Origin: Herbiconiux solani NBRC 106740
GTDB lineage: Bacteria; Actinomycetota; Actinomycetes; Actinomycetales; Microbacteriaceae
Reading direction: 5' to 3'
DNA length: 64,000 nt
NCBI RefSeq assembly: GCF_001571005.1
Contig: NZ_BCST01000003.1
Coordinates: forward strand, 186,001 to 250,000
The notes beneath the pieces were generated by a model, which had not been told where the DNA came from, did no database searches, and worked only from the letters and a program-made list of their open reading frames with translations. Shown here piece after piece: positions 25,428 to 34,302 of the stretch. The position numbers and the translations under genes are program-made. Each line of letters begins with the position of its first letter. Within the stretch, counting starts at the first letter, position 1.

Positions 25428-26158
25428 AGATCGTCGCCGACCGCGTGAGCAAAGGGCACGCGGGCATCCCACTGCCCGAGACCACGCTCGCCTACGAGAC
25501 CGGTCGCGTCACGATCGCCGAGGCCGAGGTGGGCGACCACCCCACCGTGCTCGCCCTCATGATGAGCGGCCGGATGCGCACCGACAGCGGGCAGCTCACC
25601 ATCGACGGCGCCGACGACTCCGCCCTGGTGCGCGAGCGCGTGGCGCTGGTCGACGCCCCCGACGTCAGCGAGCCCACCGGCGACCTGCTCCTCAAAGACG
25701 TCGTGCGCGAGGAGCTCATGTTCGCGGGCCGCTCCGCCTCGCGCGACTCCGTCGCCCGGGCCATCGCCGAGAACGGCGGGGCCGACTACGCCGGGGTGCG
25801 CATCGCCGACGTGCCCGCGGGCATCCGTGTGCGCATCCTGACCGAGATCGCGGCGTTCCGCGCCGGAGTCCGCGGCATCGTGATCACGAGCCCCGACCGC
25901 CACGGCGGCGACCCGCGCGACTGGCTCGCCGTCGCCCGCGAGCTCGCCGAGCGCGACTTCGCGGTGCTCGTGGTCTGCGGCTACGCCTCGGCCGAGATCG
26001 TGCGCCCCCTGCTCCCGGCGAACCCCGTGGCCTTCGACGCGCCCGCCGAAACCTCACCCGGCGCCGCACCCGACGCCGCCTCTGACTCCACCCCCGGCGC
26101 CACCGCCGCCACCCCAGACGACTTCTCCTACGAAACCGAATCGGAGCGCCTCGCGTGA
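25424..26158 (+). CDS. degenerate ABC ATPase-like protein lacking Walker motifs
   Basis: This 244-residue protein follows the layout of an ABC ATPase without its catalytic residues. GDHPTVLALMMSGRMRTDSG (residues 37-56) stands where GxxGxGKST and the following DSG would be; the signature helix is reduced to VPAGIRVRILTEIAAFRAGV, and the Walker B strand reads GIVITSPD with no Asp-Glu pair. A final LAERDFAVLVVCGY matches the switch-region strand. It is coupled by overlaps to the TetR and YhgE genes. It may be a structural partner of the YhgE protein. ATP hydrolysis seems unlikely; this reading is alignment by eye. Confidence 0.7.
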   Translation: MKIVADRVSKGHAGIPLPETTLAYETGRVTIAEAEVGDHPTVLALMMSGRMRTDSGQLTIDGADDSALVRERVALVDAPDVSEPTGDLLLKDVVREELMFAGRSASRDSVARAIAENGGADYAGVRIADVPAGIRVRILTEIAAFRAGVRGIVITSPDRHGGDPRDWLAVARELAERDFAVLVVCGYASAEIVRPLLPANPVAFDAPAETSPGAAPDAASDSTPGATAATPDDFSYETESERLA

Positions 26159-28137
26159 AGATCTTCACCCTCGTCACCACCGAGCTCAAGCGCCTCACGG
26201 CGACGAGCATGGCCAAGCTCGCGCTGGCCGCGCTCATGCTCGTGCCCATCCTCTATGCGGGCCTCTACCTCTGGGCCAACAACGACCCTTACGGCAACCT
26301 CAAGGACGTGCCGGTCGCGCTCGTCGTCGAGGACACCGGGTCGACGCTCGACGGCGAGACCGTCGACTACGGCGACCAGGTCGAGAAGCAGCTGCTCCAA
26401 GACGCCTCGGTGGGCTGGCAGGTGACGGATGCGGCCGACGCCTCGGCGGGCGTCCGTGACGGCCGGTTCGACTTCATCCTCACCCTCGGTGCGGGCTTCT
26501 CGGATGCGCTGACCTCGGCCAGCGGCAACAGCCCGCAGCAGGCGGTGGTGAGCCTCACGACCAACGACACGAACAGCTTCCTGGCCACGACGATCGCCGG
26601 GCAGGTGGCTGAGAAGGTGCGCGTGAGCATCACCGAGCAGGTCGGCAAGGAGGCGGCACTCAAGCTCTTGGACGGCTTCGCCGAGGTGCGCACGAACCTC
26701 ACGGACGCCGTCTCCGGCGCCGGGCAGCTGGCCGACGGCTCGGCCTCGGCGCTGACCGGTGCGCAATCGCTCGCCTCGGGCGCGCAGACCCTCACCACCG
26801 GTGCGCAGTCGCTGGCCACGGGTGCGAGCTCGGCGAACGACGGGGCGCAGCAGTTGAACACGGGGCTGCAGCAGCTGCAGGCGGGGTCGGCGGATCTGCC
26901 GGCGCAGGCGGCCCGGTTGAACACCGGCGCTCAGCAGGTCGCGGCGGGCAACGCCGACCTGTCGAACAAGGCGAACGGGATCGCGACGACCGTGAACCAG
27001 GCGACCGCGACCGCGAACGGCCTGCACGTGGACATCGTCAACGCGATCAACGACAACGCCGCGCTCACCGCCGACCAGAAGGCCCAGCTCCTCGGCTATG
27101 CCGGTCAGATCAACGCGGCCATCAACAGCGGCAACAAGACCGTGCAGACCGATGTCGGGCAGATCGGGGAGCTCTCGGCCGGGAGTGCCGAGCTCGCCGC
27201 CGGCACCCAGACGCTGGCCGACAACGCGCCCGCACTGGCGAACGGGATCGCGTCGGCCGCATCCGGAGCCTCACAGCTCGCCGACGGAACCTCGCAGCTC
27301 GCCGACGGCTCGGCGCAGCTCGCGACCGGGGCGCAGCAGCTGACCGACGGCTCGAACCAGCTGGTCACCGGGCTCGGCACGCTGACCACCGGGGTGGGCA
27401 CCCTGAAGAGCGGGCTCGCATCCGGCCTCGACCAGATCCCCGACCAGAACGCCGATCAGCGCGAGGCCGCCGCCCAGACCATCTCGGATCCGGTCGCGCT
27501 CGACACCAGCGCCGTCACCTCCGCGGGCAACTACGGGGCCGGGATCGCCCCGTTCTTCATCAGCCTCGCGGCCTGGATCGGCATCTACGCGCTGTTCCTG
27601 ATCGTCAAGCCGCTCTCGCGGCGCGCGGTCACCGCCCTCAAGCGGCCGTTCGTCGCGACCACGGCGGGCTGGGCGACCCCCGCCCTCCTCGGGGCGCTGC
27701 AGATGGTGACCGTGTTCGGCATCGTGACGCTCGCGCTCGGGTACCAGGTGGAGCACGGGTGGGGGATGCTCGGGTTCATGATCCTGGTGTCGGCGACGTT
27801 CGCGACGATCATCCTGGCGCTGAACATCCTGCTCGGCAGCGTGGGGCAGTTCCTCGGGCTGGTGCTCATGGTGCTGCAGCTCGTGACGGCCGGAGGGACG
27901 TTCCCGTGGCAGACGCTGCCCGGGCCGCTGCAGGTGCTGCACAACGTGCTGCCGATGAGTCACGCGGTCGACGGCATCAGGCAGCTGATGTACGGCGGCG
28001 ACCTCACGATCGCGGGTGCCGATGCCGGGGCGCTGTTCTTCTGGCTGGTCGGCGCGCTGCTCGTGTCGTACCTCGGCGCCCGGCGCCTCACGAGCCACCG
28101 CACCCTCCGCGACCTCCGCCCCTCCCTCATCGGCTAG
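26155..28137 (+). CDS. YhgE/Pip domain membrane protein
   Basis: This 660-residue protein has one N-terminal span (about residues 20-40), a large extracytoplasmic region and about five C-terminal spans (about 465-640), the topology of YhgE/Pip and ABC-2 permease proteins. The middle carries repeated GAQxLxxGAxxL / LADGSxQLxxGA helical repeats typical of the family. The GTG start overlaps the degenerate ATPase gene stop. YhgE proteins include the phage infection protein of lactococci and subunits linked to type VII secretion and drug export; function here is open. Confidence 0.88.
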   Translation: MKIFTLVTTELKRLTATSMAKLALAALMLVPILYAGLYLWANNDPYGNLKDVPVALVVEDTGSTLDGETVDYGDQVEKQLLQDASVGWQVTDAADASAGVRDGRFDFILTLGAGFSDALTSASGNSPQQAVVSLTTNDTNSFLATTIAGQVAEKVRVSITEQVGKEAALKLLDGFAEVRTNLTDAVSGAGQLADGSASALTGAQSLASGAQTLTTGAQSLATGASSANDGAQQLNTGLQQLQAGSADLPAQAARLNTGAQQVAAGNADLSNKANGIATTVNQATATANGLHVDIVNAINDNAALTADQKAQLLGYAGQINAAINSGNKTVQTDVGQIGELSAGSAELAAGTQTLADNAPALANGIASAASGASQLADGTSQLADGSAQLATGAQQLTDGSNQLVTGLGTLTTGVGTLKSGLASGLDQIPDQNADQREAAAQTISDPVALDTSAVTSAGNYGAGIAPFFISLAAWIGIYALFLIVKPLSRRAVTALKRPFVATTAGWATPALLGALQMVTVFGIVTLALGYQVEHGWGMLGFMILVSATFATIILALNILLGSVGQFLGLVLMVLQLVTAGGTFPWQTLPGPLQVLHNVLPMSHAVDGIRQLMYGGDLTIAGADAGALFFWLVGALLVSYLGARRLTSHRTLRDLRPSLIG

Positions 28138-28157
28138 CCCCGCTCGGCCCGTCCCCT

Positions 28158-28219
28158 CCCCTTGGGCTCCCGGCCCCTCCCGGCCGCCCCCGACGCGCGG
28201 GTTACGCCAAGGGGGGGCA
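28158..28219. terminator. possible bidirectional terminator between convergent genes
   Basis: A CCCCTTGG stretch and a CCAAGGGG stretch face each other across a GC-rich loop of about 50 bases between the YhgE and molybdopterin-oxidoreductase genes. The loop is long, so the pairing is uncertain. Nothing else is seen in 28138-28231. Confidence 0.3.
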
Positions 28220-28231
28220 GGGGTCAGCGGG

Positions 28232-29782
28232 TCAGGAGACGGTGACTCGGACGGTGTCCCAGCCCGAAGCTCCGTCGGGCGCGGGGGGCGCCTGCACGTC
28301 GGTCTGCGTCGCGCCGGAGGCGTCCGTCGCGCGCACGGCGAGGGTGTGCTGCCCGGCCGGCGCATCCCACTCGTAGACCCACTGCACCCAGGTGTCGACA
28401 CCCGTGGTGCCGGCGAGACGCGCCTCGGCCCAATCGCCGCCGTCGACCTGCACCTCGACCTTCGAGACCCCAGTGTGCTGCGCCCAGGCGACGCCCGCGA
28501 CCGCGACCTTCCCGGCGGCGACCGTGGCCCCGGCCCGCGGCACGTCGATGCGCGACTCGGTCTTGATGGGGCCGAGCGCCGACCAGCCGCGCGGGGTCCA
28601 GTAGCCCTCGGCATCCGCGAATCTCGTCACGCGTAGCTCGGTGACCCACTTGGTCGCCGACACGTAGCCGTACAGCCCCGCGACCACCATGCGCACCGGG
28701 AAGCCGTGCTCGACCGGGAGCGGCTGCCCGTTCATCCCGACGGCGAGCAGGGCGACGCGCCCCTCGTCCTGCAACGCCTCGAGCGGCGTGCCGGCCGTGA
28801 ACCCGTCGGTGCTCACCGAGAGCACCATGTCGGCTCCGGCCTGCGGGGCCGCCTTCTTCAGGATCTCGCGGATCGGGTACCCCAGCCAGACCGCGTTGCC
28901 GATCAGGTCGCCGCCGACCTCGTTCGAGACGCAGGCGAGGGTGACGACGTGCTCCTCGAGGGGCAGGGCGAGCAGTTCATCCCAGCCGATCTCGACGGGC
29001 TGGTCGACGAGACCGGTGACCCGCAGCTTCCAGTTGTCGGTCGCGAGGGCCGGCACCTGCAGGGCGGTGTCGATGCGGTAGAAGTCCTCGTTCGGGGTGA
29101 TGTAGGGCGTGAGGCCCTCGAGCCCGAGGTCGGCGGAAGCCGGCACGGCCGGAGCCGGGGTCGCCGCGGCCGGCAGCACCACCGCGTCGCGCGCCGCGCT
29201 CACGGCGTTCGCGGCCGCGTTCATCGCGCGCGCGATCACCCCGCCGAACGCGGCCACCAGCGCGGTGATGCCGGCGGCGGTGAGGAAGCGGCGTCGGTCG
29301 AGACCCGTCTGCGCGCCCAGGGGAACCGGTTCGGCGGCGGAGGCGGTCCAGGCACGCAGTCGGCGGGCGAGCATCCGGAGCACCAGCACGCCCACGATCA
29401 TGCCCACCACGGTCGGGATGCCGGAGAGCCCGCTGGCCCCGGCCCGCGTCGTGACGGCCAGCACCGCGATGCCCGAGACGAGCACGAGCACGACGAGCCC
29501 GAACGGCGGGCGGCGGTATTCGAGGATGCCGGCAAGCGCCGCGAGTGCGACCACCAGGATGCCGAGGATCACCAGCAGCGCGGCCTTGTCGCCGGTGCCG
29601 AACACCGCGATCATGAACGACTTGACGCCGGGCGGCGCGAGGTCGATCGCGAGGGAGCCGACGGCGAAGACGGGGCTGGTGGCGGCTCCGGCGAAGATGG
29701 CGATGATCTCGGCGGCCGCGAGCACGGCGGCGGCCGAGATCAGGCCGGTGACGGCGGCCCAGACGTGGGCGGTGCGACGCAT
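28232..29782 (-). CDS. molybdopterin-dependent oxidoreductase with N-terminal membrane domain
   Basis: This 516-residue protein has four N-terminal membrane spans (about residues 8-135), a twin-arginine-like element and fifth hydrophobic segment (LDRRRFLTAAGITALVAAF, 161-179), and then a sulfite-oxidase-type molybdopterin domain. Cys284 in TLACVSNEVGG is the expected molybdenum ligand. The C-terminal 110 residues form the Ig-like dimerisation domain (SKVEVQVDGGDWAEARL). The catalytic part should face outside. It resembles actinobacterial sulfite-oxidase-family membrane enzymes; the substrate is not known. Confidence 0.88.
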   Translation of the reverse strand: MRRTAHVWAAVTGLISAAAVLAAAEIIAIFAGAATSPVFAVGSLAIDLAPPGVKSFMIAVFGTGDKAALLVILGILVVALAALAGILEYRRPPFGLVVLVLVSGIAVLAVTTRAGASGLSGIPTVVGMIVGVLVLRMLARRLRAWTASAAEPVPLGAQTGLDRRRFLTAAGITALVAAFGGVIARAMNAAANAVSAARDAVVLPAAATPAPAVPASADLGLEGLTPYITPNEDFYRIDTALQVPALATDNWKLRVTGLVDQPVEIGWDELLALPLEEHVVTLACVSNEVGGDLIGNAVWLGYPIREILKKAAPQAGADMVLSVSTDGFTAGTPLEALQDEGRVALLAVGMNGQPLPVEHGFPVRMVVAGLYGYVSATKWVTELRVTRFADAEGYWTPRGWSALGPIKTESRIDVPRAGATVAAGKVAVAGVAWAQHTGVSKVEVQVDGGDWAEARLAGTTGVDTWVQWVYEWDAPAGQHTLAVRATDASGATQTDVQAPPAPDGASGWDTVRVTVS

Positions 29783-29820
29783 GGGGTCATCCTAGGTCGC
29801 TGCGGTGGGAGCGAAGCCTC

Positions 29821-29880
29821 GCCGAGAAGTCACTTTCACGTCCAAAACTCGGAGTTTGGGCGTAAAAGTGACTTCTCGGC
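29821..29880. repeat. 60-bp dispersed inverted repeat, copy 1
   Basis: A 20-base arm GCCGAGAAGTCACTTTCACG pairs with CGTAAAAGTGACTTCTCGGC (one mismatch). The 20-base centre is also nearly palindromic (CCAAAACTC with GAGTTTGGG), so the RNA would be one long hairpin. It lies between the molybdopterin enzyme start and the DUF3054 gene stop. Copies 2 and 3 are at 41597 and 52331, all exactly 60 bp. Confidence 0.9.
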
Positions 29881-29919
29881 GGGGGGGGCTAGCGGGCGGG
29901 GGGCTAGCGGGCGGGGAGG

Positions 29920-30312
29920 CTAGCGGGCGCGGAGGCGGCGCACGAGGAGGGCGATCGTACGCCAGCCCAGGAGGAAGACCGCGAGCACGATCGCCGTCAC
30001 GATCACGAACGAGACCGCGATTCCCTGCCCCGAGACGGCACGGAGCACGAGCCCCACAGCCACGGTGCAGAACCACACGATCAGCCCGGCGACGAGCAGC
30101 GGCAGCGCACGCCCGGCGCGGGAGGCGTTCGCGATCGCCACCGCGATCCACCCCACGACGAGCCCGGCGACGAACGGCCAGGCCGTGATCACGAAGCCGA
30201 GCGCCGACGCATCCTCGTCGTGGCTGGCCCGGCCGATGGCGGCGAAGAGGAGCACGAGCAGCAGGTCGGCGACGACGGTCGCGACCACGGGGAGGACGGG
30301 GCGGGGGTTCAC
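29920..30312 (-). CDS. DUF3054 family membrane protein
   Basis: This 130-residue protein has four predicted spans and the DUF3054 pattern: LLFAAIGRASHDED, ITAWPFVAGLVVGW, LLVAGLIVWFCTVAVGLVLR and AFVIVTAIVLAVFLLGWR-like. Function of the family is unknown. The GTG start at 30312 gives the normal length; the longer frame upstream has no ribosome site and overlaps the divergent gene. It is divergent from the small gene at 30344, with the starts 31 bases apart. Confidence 0.8.
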   Translation of the reverse strand: MNPRPVLPVVATVVADLLLVLLFAAIGRASHDEDASALGFVITAWPFVAGLVVGWIAVAIANASRAGRALPLLVAGLIVWFCTVAVGLVLRAVSGQGIAVSFVIVTAIVLAVFLLGWRTIALLVRRLRAR

Positions 30313-30343
30313 CGTTCGAGTGTAGGTGGGCGAAGATGGACTC

Positions 30344-30607
30344 GTGACCCACACCGACATCACCATCCTCAACTACACCGTCAACGCCGATGTCTACGCG
30401 CGGTACGGCGCCGACTTCGACACCGAGGCCGTCAACGACGAGATCCTGCGCATCCTGAACGCCGAGGTTCCCGAGGGCATCGAGATCCACCGCAACGGCA
30501 AGGTCGTCGCCGAGGACTTCGCGATCGAGACCGCCCAGAAGTACGACTGGGCCGCGCTGCTGAAGCGTCTCGACCTCGACACGATCCTCGCCGAGCACGG
30601 CAAGTAG
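30344..30607 (+). CDS. small conserved protein of unknown function
   Basis: This 87-residue acidic protein is not recognised. It has an ILNYTVNADVYARYGADFDTE opening region, a central EIHRNGKVVAEDFAIET strand-helix unit and no membrane span or cysteine. GTGs at 30326 and 30344 are possible; 30344 is preferred because GAAGATGGA precedes it. It is divergent from the DUF3054 gene. Confidence 0.65.
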   Translation: MTHTDITILNYTVNADVYARYGADFDTEAVNDEILRILNAEVPEGIEIHRNGKVVAEDFAIETAQKYDWAALLKRLDLDTILAEHGK

Positions 30608-30703
30608 GCGGGAGCCGCCCGCGCGGCACTGTTAACTTCTGCCACCGGGTGGGTGAAGGCACCGTCGCTTGTGCGCGGCCGACGCCCCCGGGAGGCTGAG
30701 GAC

Positions 30704-31639
30704 ATGCCCCCTCGCGACCGCCTCCTCGCCGCCCTCGTCGCCGTGCTGTGGGGCGTGAACTTCGTGGCCATCCACTTCTCGCTCGAGCAGTACCCGCCGT
30801 TCTTCCTCGTGGGGCTGCGGTTCCTGCTGCTGGCGATCCCGACCGTGCTGTTCGTGAAGCGGCCGGGAGTCAAGTTCCGGTGGCTGCTCGGCTACGGGGT
30901 GGGCTTCGGCATCCTGCAGTTCGCGTTCCTCTACGCGGGGATGTCGGCCGGGATGCCGCCGGGGCTCGCCTCGCTCGTGCTGCAGGCATCCGCCCCGTTC
31001 ACGGTCGTGCTCGCGGCGGTGTGGCTGCGGGAGCGCCTGACCATCGTGCAGGGCGTCGGGATCGCGGTGGCCGTCGCGGGCCTCGGCGTGATCGCGGCCG
31101 AGCGGGCGGGGGTGTCGGCGCTGCTGCCGGTGATCCTGACCCTCTGCGGTGCGCTCGGCTGGGCCTTCGGCAACATCTGCAGCCGGCAGGCGAAGCCCGA
31201 GAGCCCGCTGCGGCTGACGATGTGGATGTCGGTGATCCCGCCGATCCCGATGATCGGCCTGTCGCTGCTGATCGAGGGGCCCGACCGCATCGGGGAGTCG
31301 CTCGCGACGAGCTTCACGCCCGAGGCGCTGCCCGCCGTGCTCGGGCTGGCGTACACGGTGCTGATCGGCACGGTGGTCGGATCGGGTATCTGGGTGACGC
31401 TGATGAAGCGCAACCCGTCGAGCCGCGTCGCCCCGTTCTCGATGCTGGTGCCGGTCGCGGGCTTCACGAGCGCCTGGCTCATCCTCGGCGAGACCCCCAC
31501 CCCCTTCGACCTCCTCGGTGGCGCAATAGTGATCCTCGGCGTCCTCATAGCCACCCTCACCCGCCGCCCCCGCCCCGCCGCCGCGGCCCCGGCCCCGGAG
31601 GTAGAGGCCCACCGCCCCCTCCTGCCCGACCCCAAGTAA
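30704..31639 (+). CDS. EamA-family (DMT) transporter
   Basis: This 311-residue protein has ten hydrophobic spans arranged as two EamA repeats, the first beginning LLAALVAVLWGVNFVAIHFS and the second near residue 150 (LCGALGWAFGNICSR). The family exports amino acids or metabolites. A GGGAGG site lies upstream of the ATG. The last 30 residues are a Pro/Ala-rich cytoplasmic tail. Substrate cannot be read from sequence. Between its stop and the TrmH gene stop (31640-31797) I see no clear feature. Confidence 0.88.
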   Translation: MPPRDRLLAALVAVLWGVNFVAIHFSLEQYPPFFLVGLRFLLLAIPTVLFVKRPGVKFRWLLGYGVGFGILQFAFLYAGMSAGMPPGLASLVLQASAPFTVVLAAVWLRERLTIVQGVGIAVAVAGLGVIAAERAGVSALLPVILTLCGALGWAFGNICSRQAKPESPLRLTMWMSVIPPIPMIGLSLLIEGPDRIGESLATSFTPEALPAVLGLAYTVLIGTVVGSGIWVTLMKRNPSSRVAPFSMLVPVAGFTSAWLILGETPTPFDLLGGAIVILGVLIATLTRRPRPAAAAPAPEVEAHRPLLPDPK

Positions 31640-31797
31640 CCGTGCCGCCGCCGCTTCAGCAGGAGGCATGGGGACACAAACGCAACAGGCCCTACTCGAT
31701 GCTTCAAGGTGAGCGCGTCGCCGTGAGGCACGACCGCAGGCCGGGCCTCACGACGGCACGCGAACATGTCGCCCGCGCCGCAGAGGCGGCGGCGCGG

Positions 31798-32466
31798 TCA
31801 AAAAACATGCTGCATGACCCACGCATGCATCGCCACCGCCGCCGCCGCCGACGCGTTGATCGACCGCGTGCTGCCGAACTGCGAGATCTCGACCACCGCA
31901 TCCGCCGCCGCGAGGGCCTCGGGCGACAGCCCCGGACCCTCCTGCCCGAACAGCAGCACACAGCGCGCCGGGAACGAGAACGTCTCGATGATGACGCTCC
32001 CCGGCACGTTGTCGATCGCGATCACCGGCAGCTCGGCCGCGTGGGCGAACTCGACGAAGGCGGCGACGTCCGGGTGGTTCTGCACGTGCTGGTAGCGGTC
32101 GGTGACCATGGCGCCGCGCTTGTTCCAGCGCTTGCGTCCGATGATGTGCACGGTGTCGGCGGCGAAAGCGTTGGCGCTGCGCACGATCGAACCGATGTTG
32201 AGGTCGTGCTGCCAGTTCTCGATCGCGACGTGGAACGGATGCCGGTGCTCGTCGAGATCGGCCACGATCGCCGACATGCGCCAGTAGCGGTAGCGGTCGA
32301 TCACGTTGCGGGTGTCGCCGGCCGCGAGCAGCTCGGGGTCGTAGCGCGGGTCGTCCGGCAGGTCGCCCACCCACGGGCCGACCCCGCCCGCGCTGAACTC
32401 GACGCTCGGGTTCGCGGCGCCCGAGCTCGCGCCCGCGCTGGTGTCGGTCGGCAGGTCCTCGGGCAT
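31798..32466 (-). CDS. TrmH/SpoU-family RNA methyltransferase
   Basis: This 222-residue enzyme carries the three SPOUT-class motifs: NIGSIVRSANAF (motif 1, about residue 90), LLFGQEGPGLS (motif 2, about 171) and GSTRSINASAAAAVAMHAW (motif 3, C-terminal). It should 2'-O-methylate a tRNA or rRNA ribose using S-adenosylmethionine. The first 45 residues are acidic and disordered-looking. It is a standalone gene converging on the EamA transporter gene. Confidence 0.9.
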   Translation of the reverse strand: MPEDLPTDTSAGASSGAANPSVEFSAGGVGPWVGDLPDDPRYDPELLAAGDTRNVIDRYRYWRMSAIVADLDEHRHPFHVAIENWQHDLNIGSIVRSANAFAADTVHIIGRKRWNKRGAMVTDRYQHVQNHPDVAAFVEFAHAAELPVIAIDNVPGSVIIETFSFPARCVLLFGQEGPGLSPEALAAADAVVEISQFGSTRSINASAAAAVAMHAWVMQHVF

Positions 32467-32501
32467 CCAGCCAGGCTACCGCCGGCGAGCCGCCCGCCCC
32501 G

Positions 32502-33560
32502 CTACAGCCACTTGTTCCGCTTGAACACCCAGTACAGCCCGAACCCCATCGCGAACATCCCGAGCACGGCGAGCGGGTAGCCGAAGACCCAGTGCAACTC
32601 CGGCATGTACTCGAAGTTCATGCCGTAGATCGTGCCGATCAGGCTCGGCGCGAAGAGGATCGCGGCCCACGCCGAGATCTTCTTCACCTCCTCGCCCTGG
32701 CGGATGCTCGTCTCGGTCAGCTTCCGCGTGTCCTCGGCGAGCGCGAGGCTGGCCTCGGAGATGCGCCGCATCTCGTCGTTCTGCTGCTGCGTGGCGAGCG
32801 TCGAGTGCACGGTGAGGGCGTTCTGCAGGGTCGCACGGAACGCGTCCGACCGCCCCGCGATCTGCAGCACGTGGTCGAGCACGTCGCGCACGCCGCGCTG
32901 GATCTCGAGGTCGACCTGGTACTTCTCCGAACCGCGCAGCAGCGCCTCGAGCATCCCCTTGAGCGGATGCACGGCCCGCTGGAACTCCATCACCTCGCCG
33001 AGCAGGTCGTAGATGCGGCGCGAGACCGTCGGGTCGCCGCCGAAGAGCTGCTTCTCGATCTCGTCGATGTCGTTCTCGAGACCCGCGATCACCGGCCCGT
33101 ACTCGTCGACCACCTCGTCGACGATCGCGTAGAGCACCGCCTCGGGCCCGAGCGCGAGCAGCGGCGGGTTCGTCTCGAGCCGGTGCCGCACGGCGGCCAG
33201 GTTCGGCGACTCGGCGTGCCGCACCGTCACGACGAAGCCGGGGCCGAGGAAGACGTGCACCTCGCCGAACTCCACCCGCTCCTCGGAGTCGATGTACCGC
33301 GCCGGCCGCAGCACCACGAAGAGGGTGTCGCCGTAGCGCTCGAGCTTGGCGCGCTGGTGGCCGATCAGGGCGTCCTCGACCGCGAGGTGGTGCAGGCCGA
33401 ACTCGGTCTCGACCGAGTGGATCTCCTTGGCGTCCGGGCGGTAGAGGCCGATCCACGCCATGCCGTCGAGCTCGCGGAGGAGTTCGTACGTGTCGTCGAG
33501 GCTCTTGGGGTCGTGGGCGCGGTGACCCGCCACGTACACGGCGTTGTCGATGAGGGGCAT
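32502..33560 (-). CDS. corA: CorA-family magnesium/cobalt transporter
   Basis: This 352-residue protein has a large N-terminal cytoplasmic funnel domain (acidic, alpha/beta then a long helix) and two C-terminal spans. The YGMNFEYMPEL loop after the first span contains the GMN selectivity motif. The ATG at 33560 (MPLIDNAVYVAGHRAHD) gives the family length. The same frame stays open far upstream through 34952, but that part is low-complexity shadow of the ClC gene. The second span ends FGLYWVFKRNKWL. Confidence 0.92.
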   Translation of the reverse strand: MPLIDNAVYVAGHRAHDPKSLDDTYELLRELDGMAWIGLYRPDAKEIHSVETEFGLHHLAVEDALIGHQRAKLERYGDTLFVVLRPARYIDSEERVEFGEVHVFLGPGFVVTVRHAESPNLAAVRHRLETNPPLLALGPEAVLYAIVDEVVDEYGPVIAGLENDIDEIEKQLFGGDPTVSRRIYDLLGEVMEFQRAVHPLKGMLEALLRGSEKYQVDLEIQRGVRDVLDHVLQIAGRSDAFRATLQNALTVHSTLATQQQNDEMRRISEASLALAEDTRKLTETSIRQGEEVKKISAWAAILFAPSLIGTIYGMNFEYMPELHWVFGYPLAVLGMFAMGFGLYWVFKRNKWL

Positions 33561-33727
33561 GGTGGACACGATAGGCACGATCGGTGAACAACCGGCGAAC
33601 GCGGGTGGGGTGGATGCGCGGGGCCGGGTGCGCGGGCGGTCGGGCACGCGCGGCGGCAGGCGAGCGGATGCACGGGGCCGGGTCGCAGACGACGAGCGGA
33701 TGCGCGGGGCCGGCCCGCAGCGCGCGG

Positions 33728-34111
33728 CTAGTAGTAGCGGTCGAGGCCCCAGACGTCCTCGTCGTGAGGCGGGCTGCCGAAGCCGGCGTGGGTGACGGTC
33801 TCGGAGCGGGATTCCGTCGTCTCCTCGGGCGTGACGCTCATCGAGATCGCGGTGCGGCGACGTTCGAGCCGCTCGACGAGGACGTCGTCGACGGGCTCGT
33901 CGAACGCCACCTCCTCGGGCACGCTCAGCAGTTGCATCCCGGGCCCGATCAGCATCTCGGCCTGCCGCGCGATGCCGTCGGCATCCACGATCGGGAACGC
34001 GACGACATCGGTCTCGCGGTGGCTGAGCAGGTGACCGGCGTAGCTCATCAGCGCCCCGGCGATGCGGTCGCCCGTGACGACCGACCCACCCGCGTGGAAC
34101 AGGCGTCTCAT
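33728..34111 (-). CDS. conserved protein of unknown function
   Basis: This 127-residue protein is not recognised. The N-terminal 90 residues look like a compact alpha/beta domain (GGSVVTGDRIAGALMSYAGH, DVVAFPIVDADGIARQ), followed by an acidic tail ending in EDVWGLDRYY. No signal peptide or membrane span is seen. It is divergent from the ClC gene; 34112-34302 between them carries no other gene I can support. Stretch 33561-33727 after it is GC-rich and featureless. Confidence 0.6.
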   Translation of the reverse strand: MRRLFHAGGSVVTGDRIAGALMSYAGHLLSHRETDVVAFPIVDADGIARQAEMLIGPGMQLLSVPEEVAFDEPVDDVLVERLERRRTAISMSVTPEETTESRSETVTHAGFGSPPHDEDVWGLDRYY

Positions 34112-34302
34112 GGCGACCCGCCCATCCTGTTCGACGACATGACGACCTCTCTCGCGTACGCATGCGCCGAGGTCTGGGACGCCGTGGCCGTAACCCTACG
34201 CCTGTTGGCCGGTTCTGCCTGCTGGGGTGGGTCGCACCCCTCGTGGCGGGAGCACCTCCTCTGCCACACTGGAGCCGGCGGGAGGCCGGGGAGGCGGGGA
34301 CG

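Noticed and set aside
27271-28614. 447-residue minus-strand frame opposite the YhgE gene
   Set aside because: Composition is shadow-like (Arg/Gly/Asp/His-rich, no motif), while the plus strand has a clear family match and normal codon bias.
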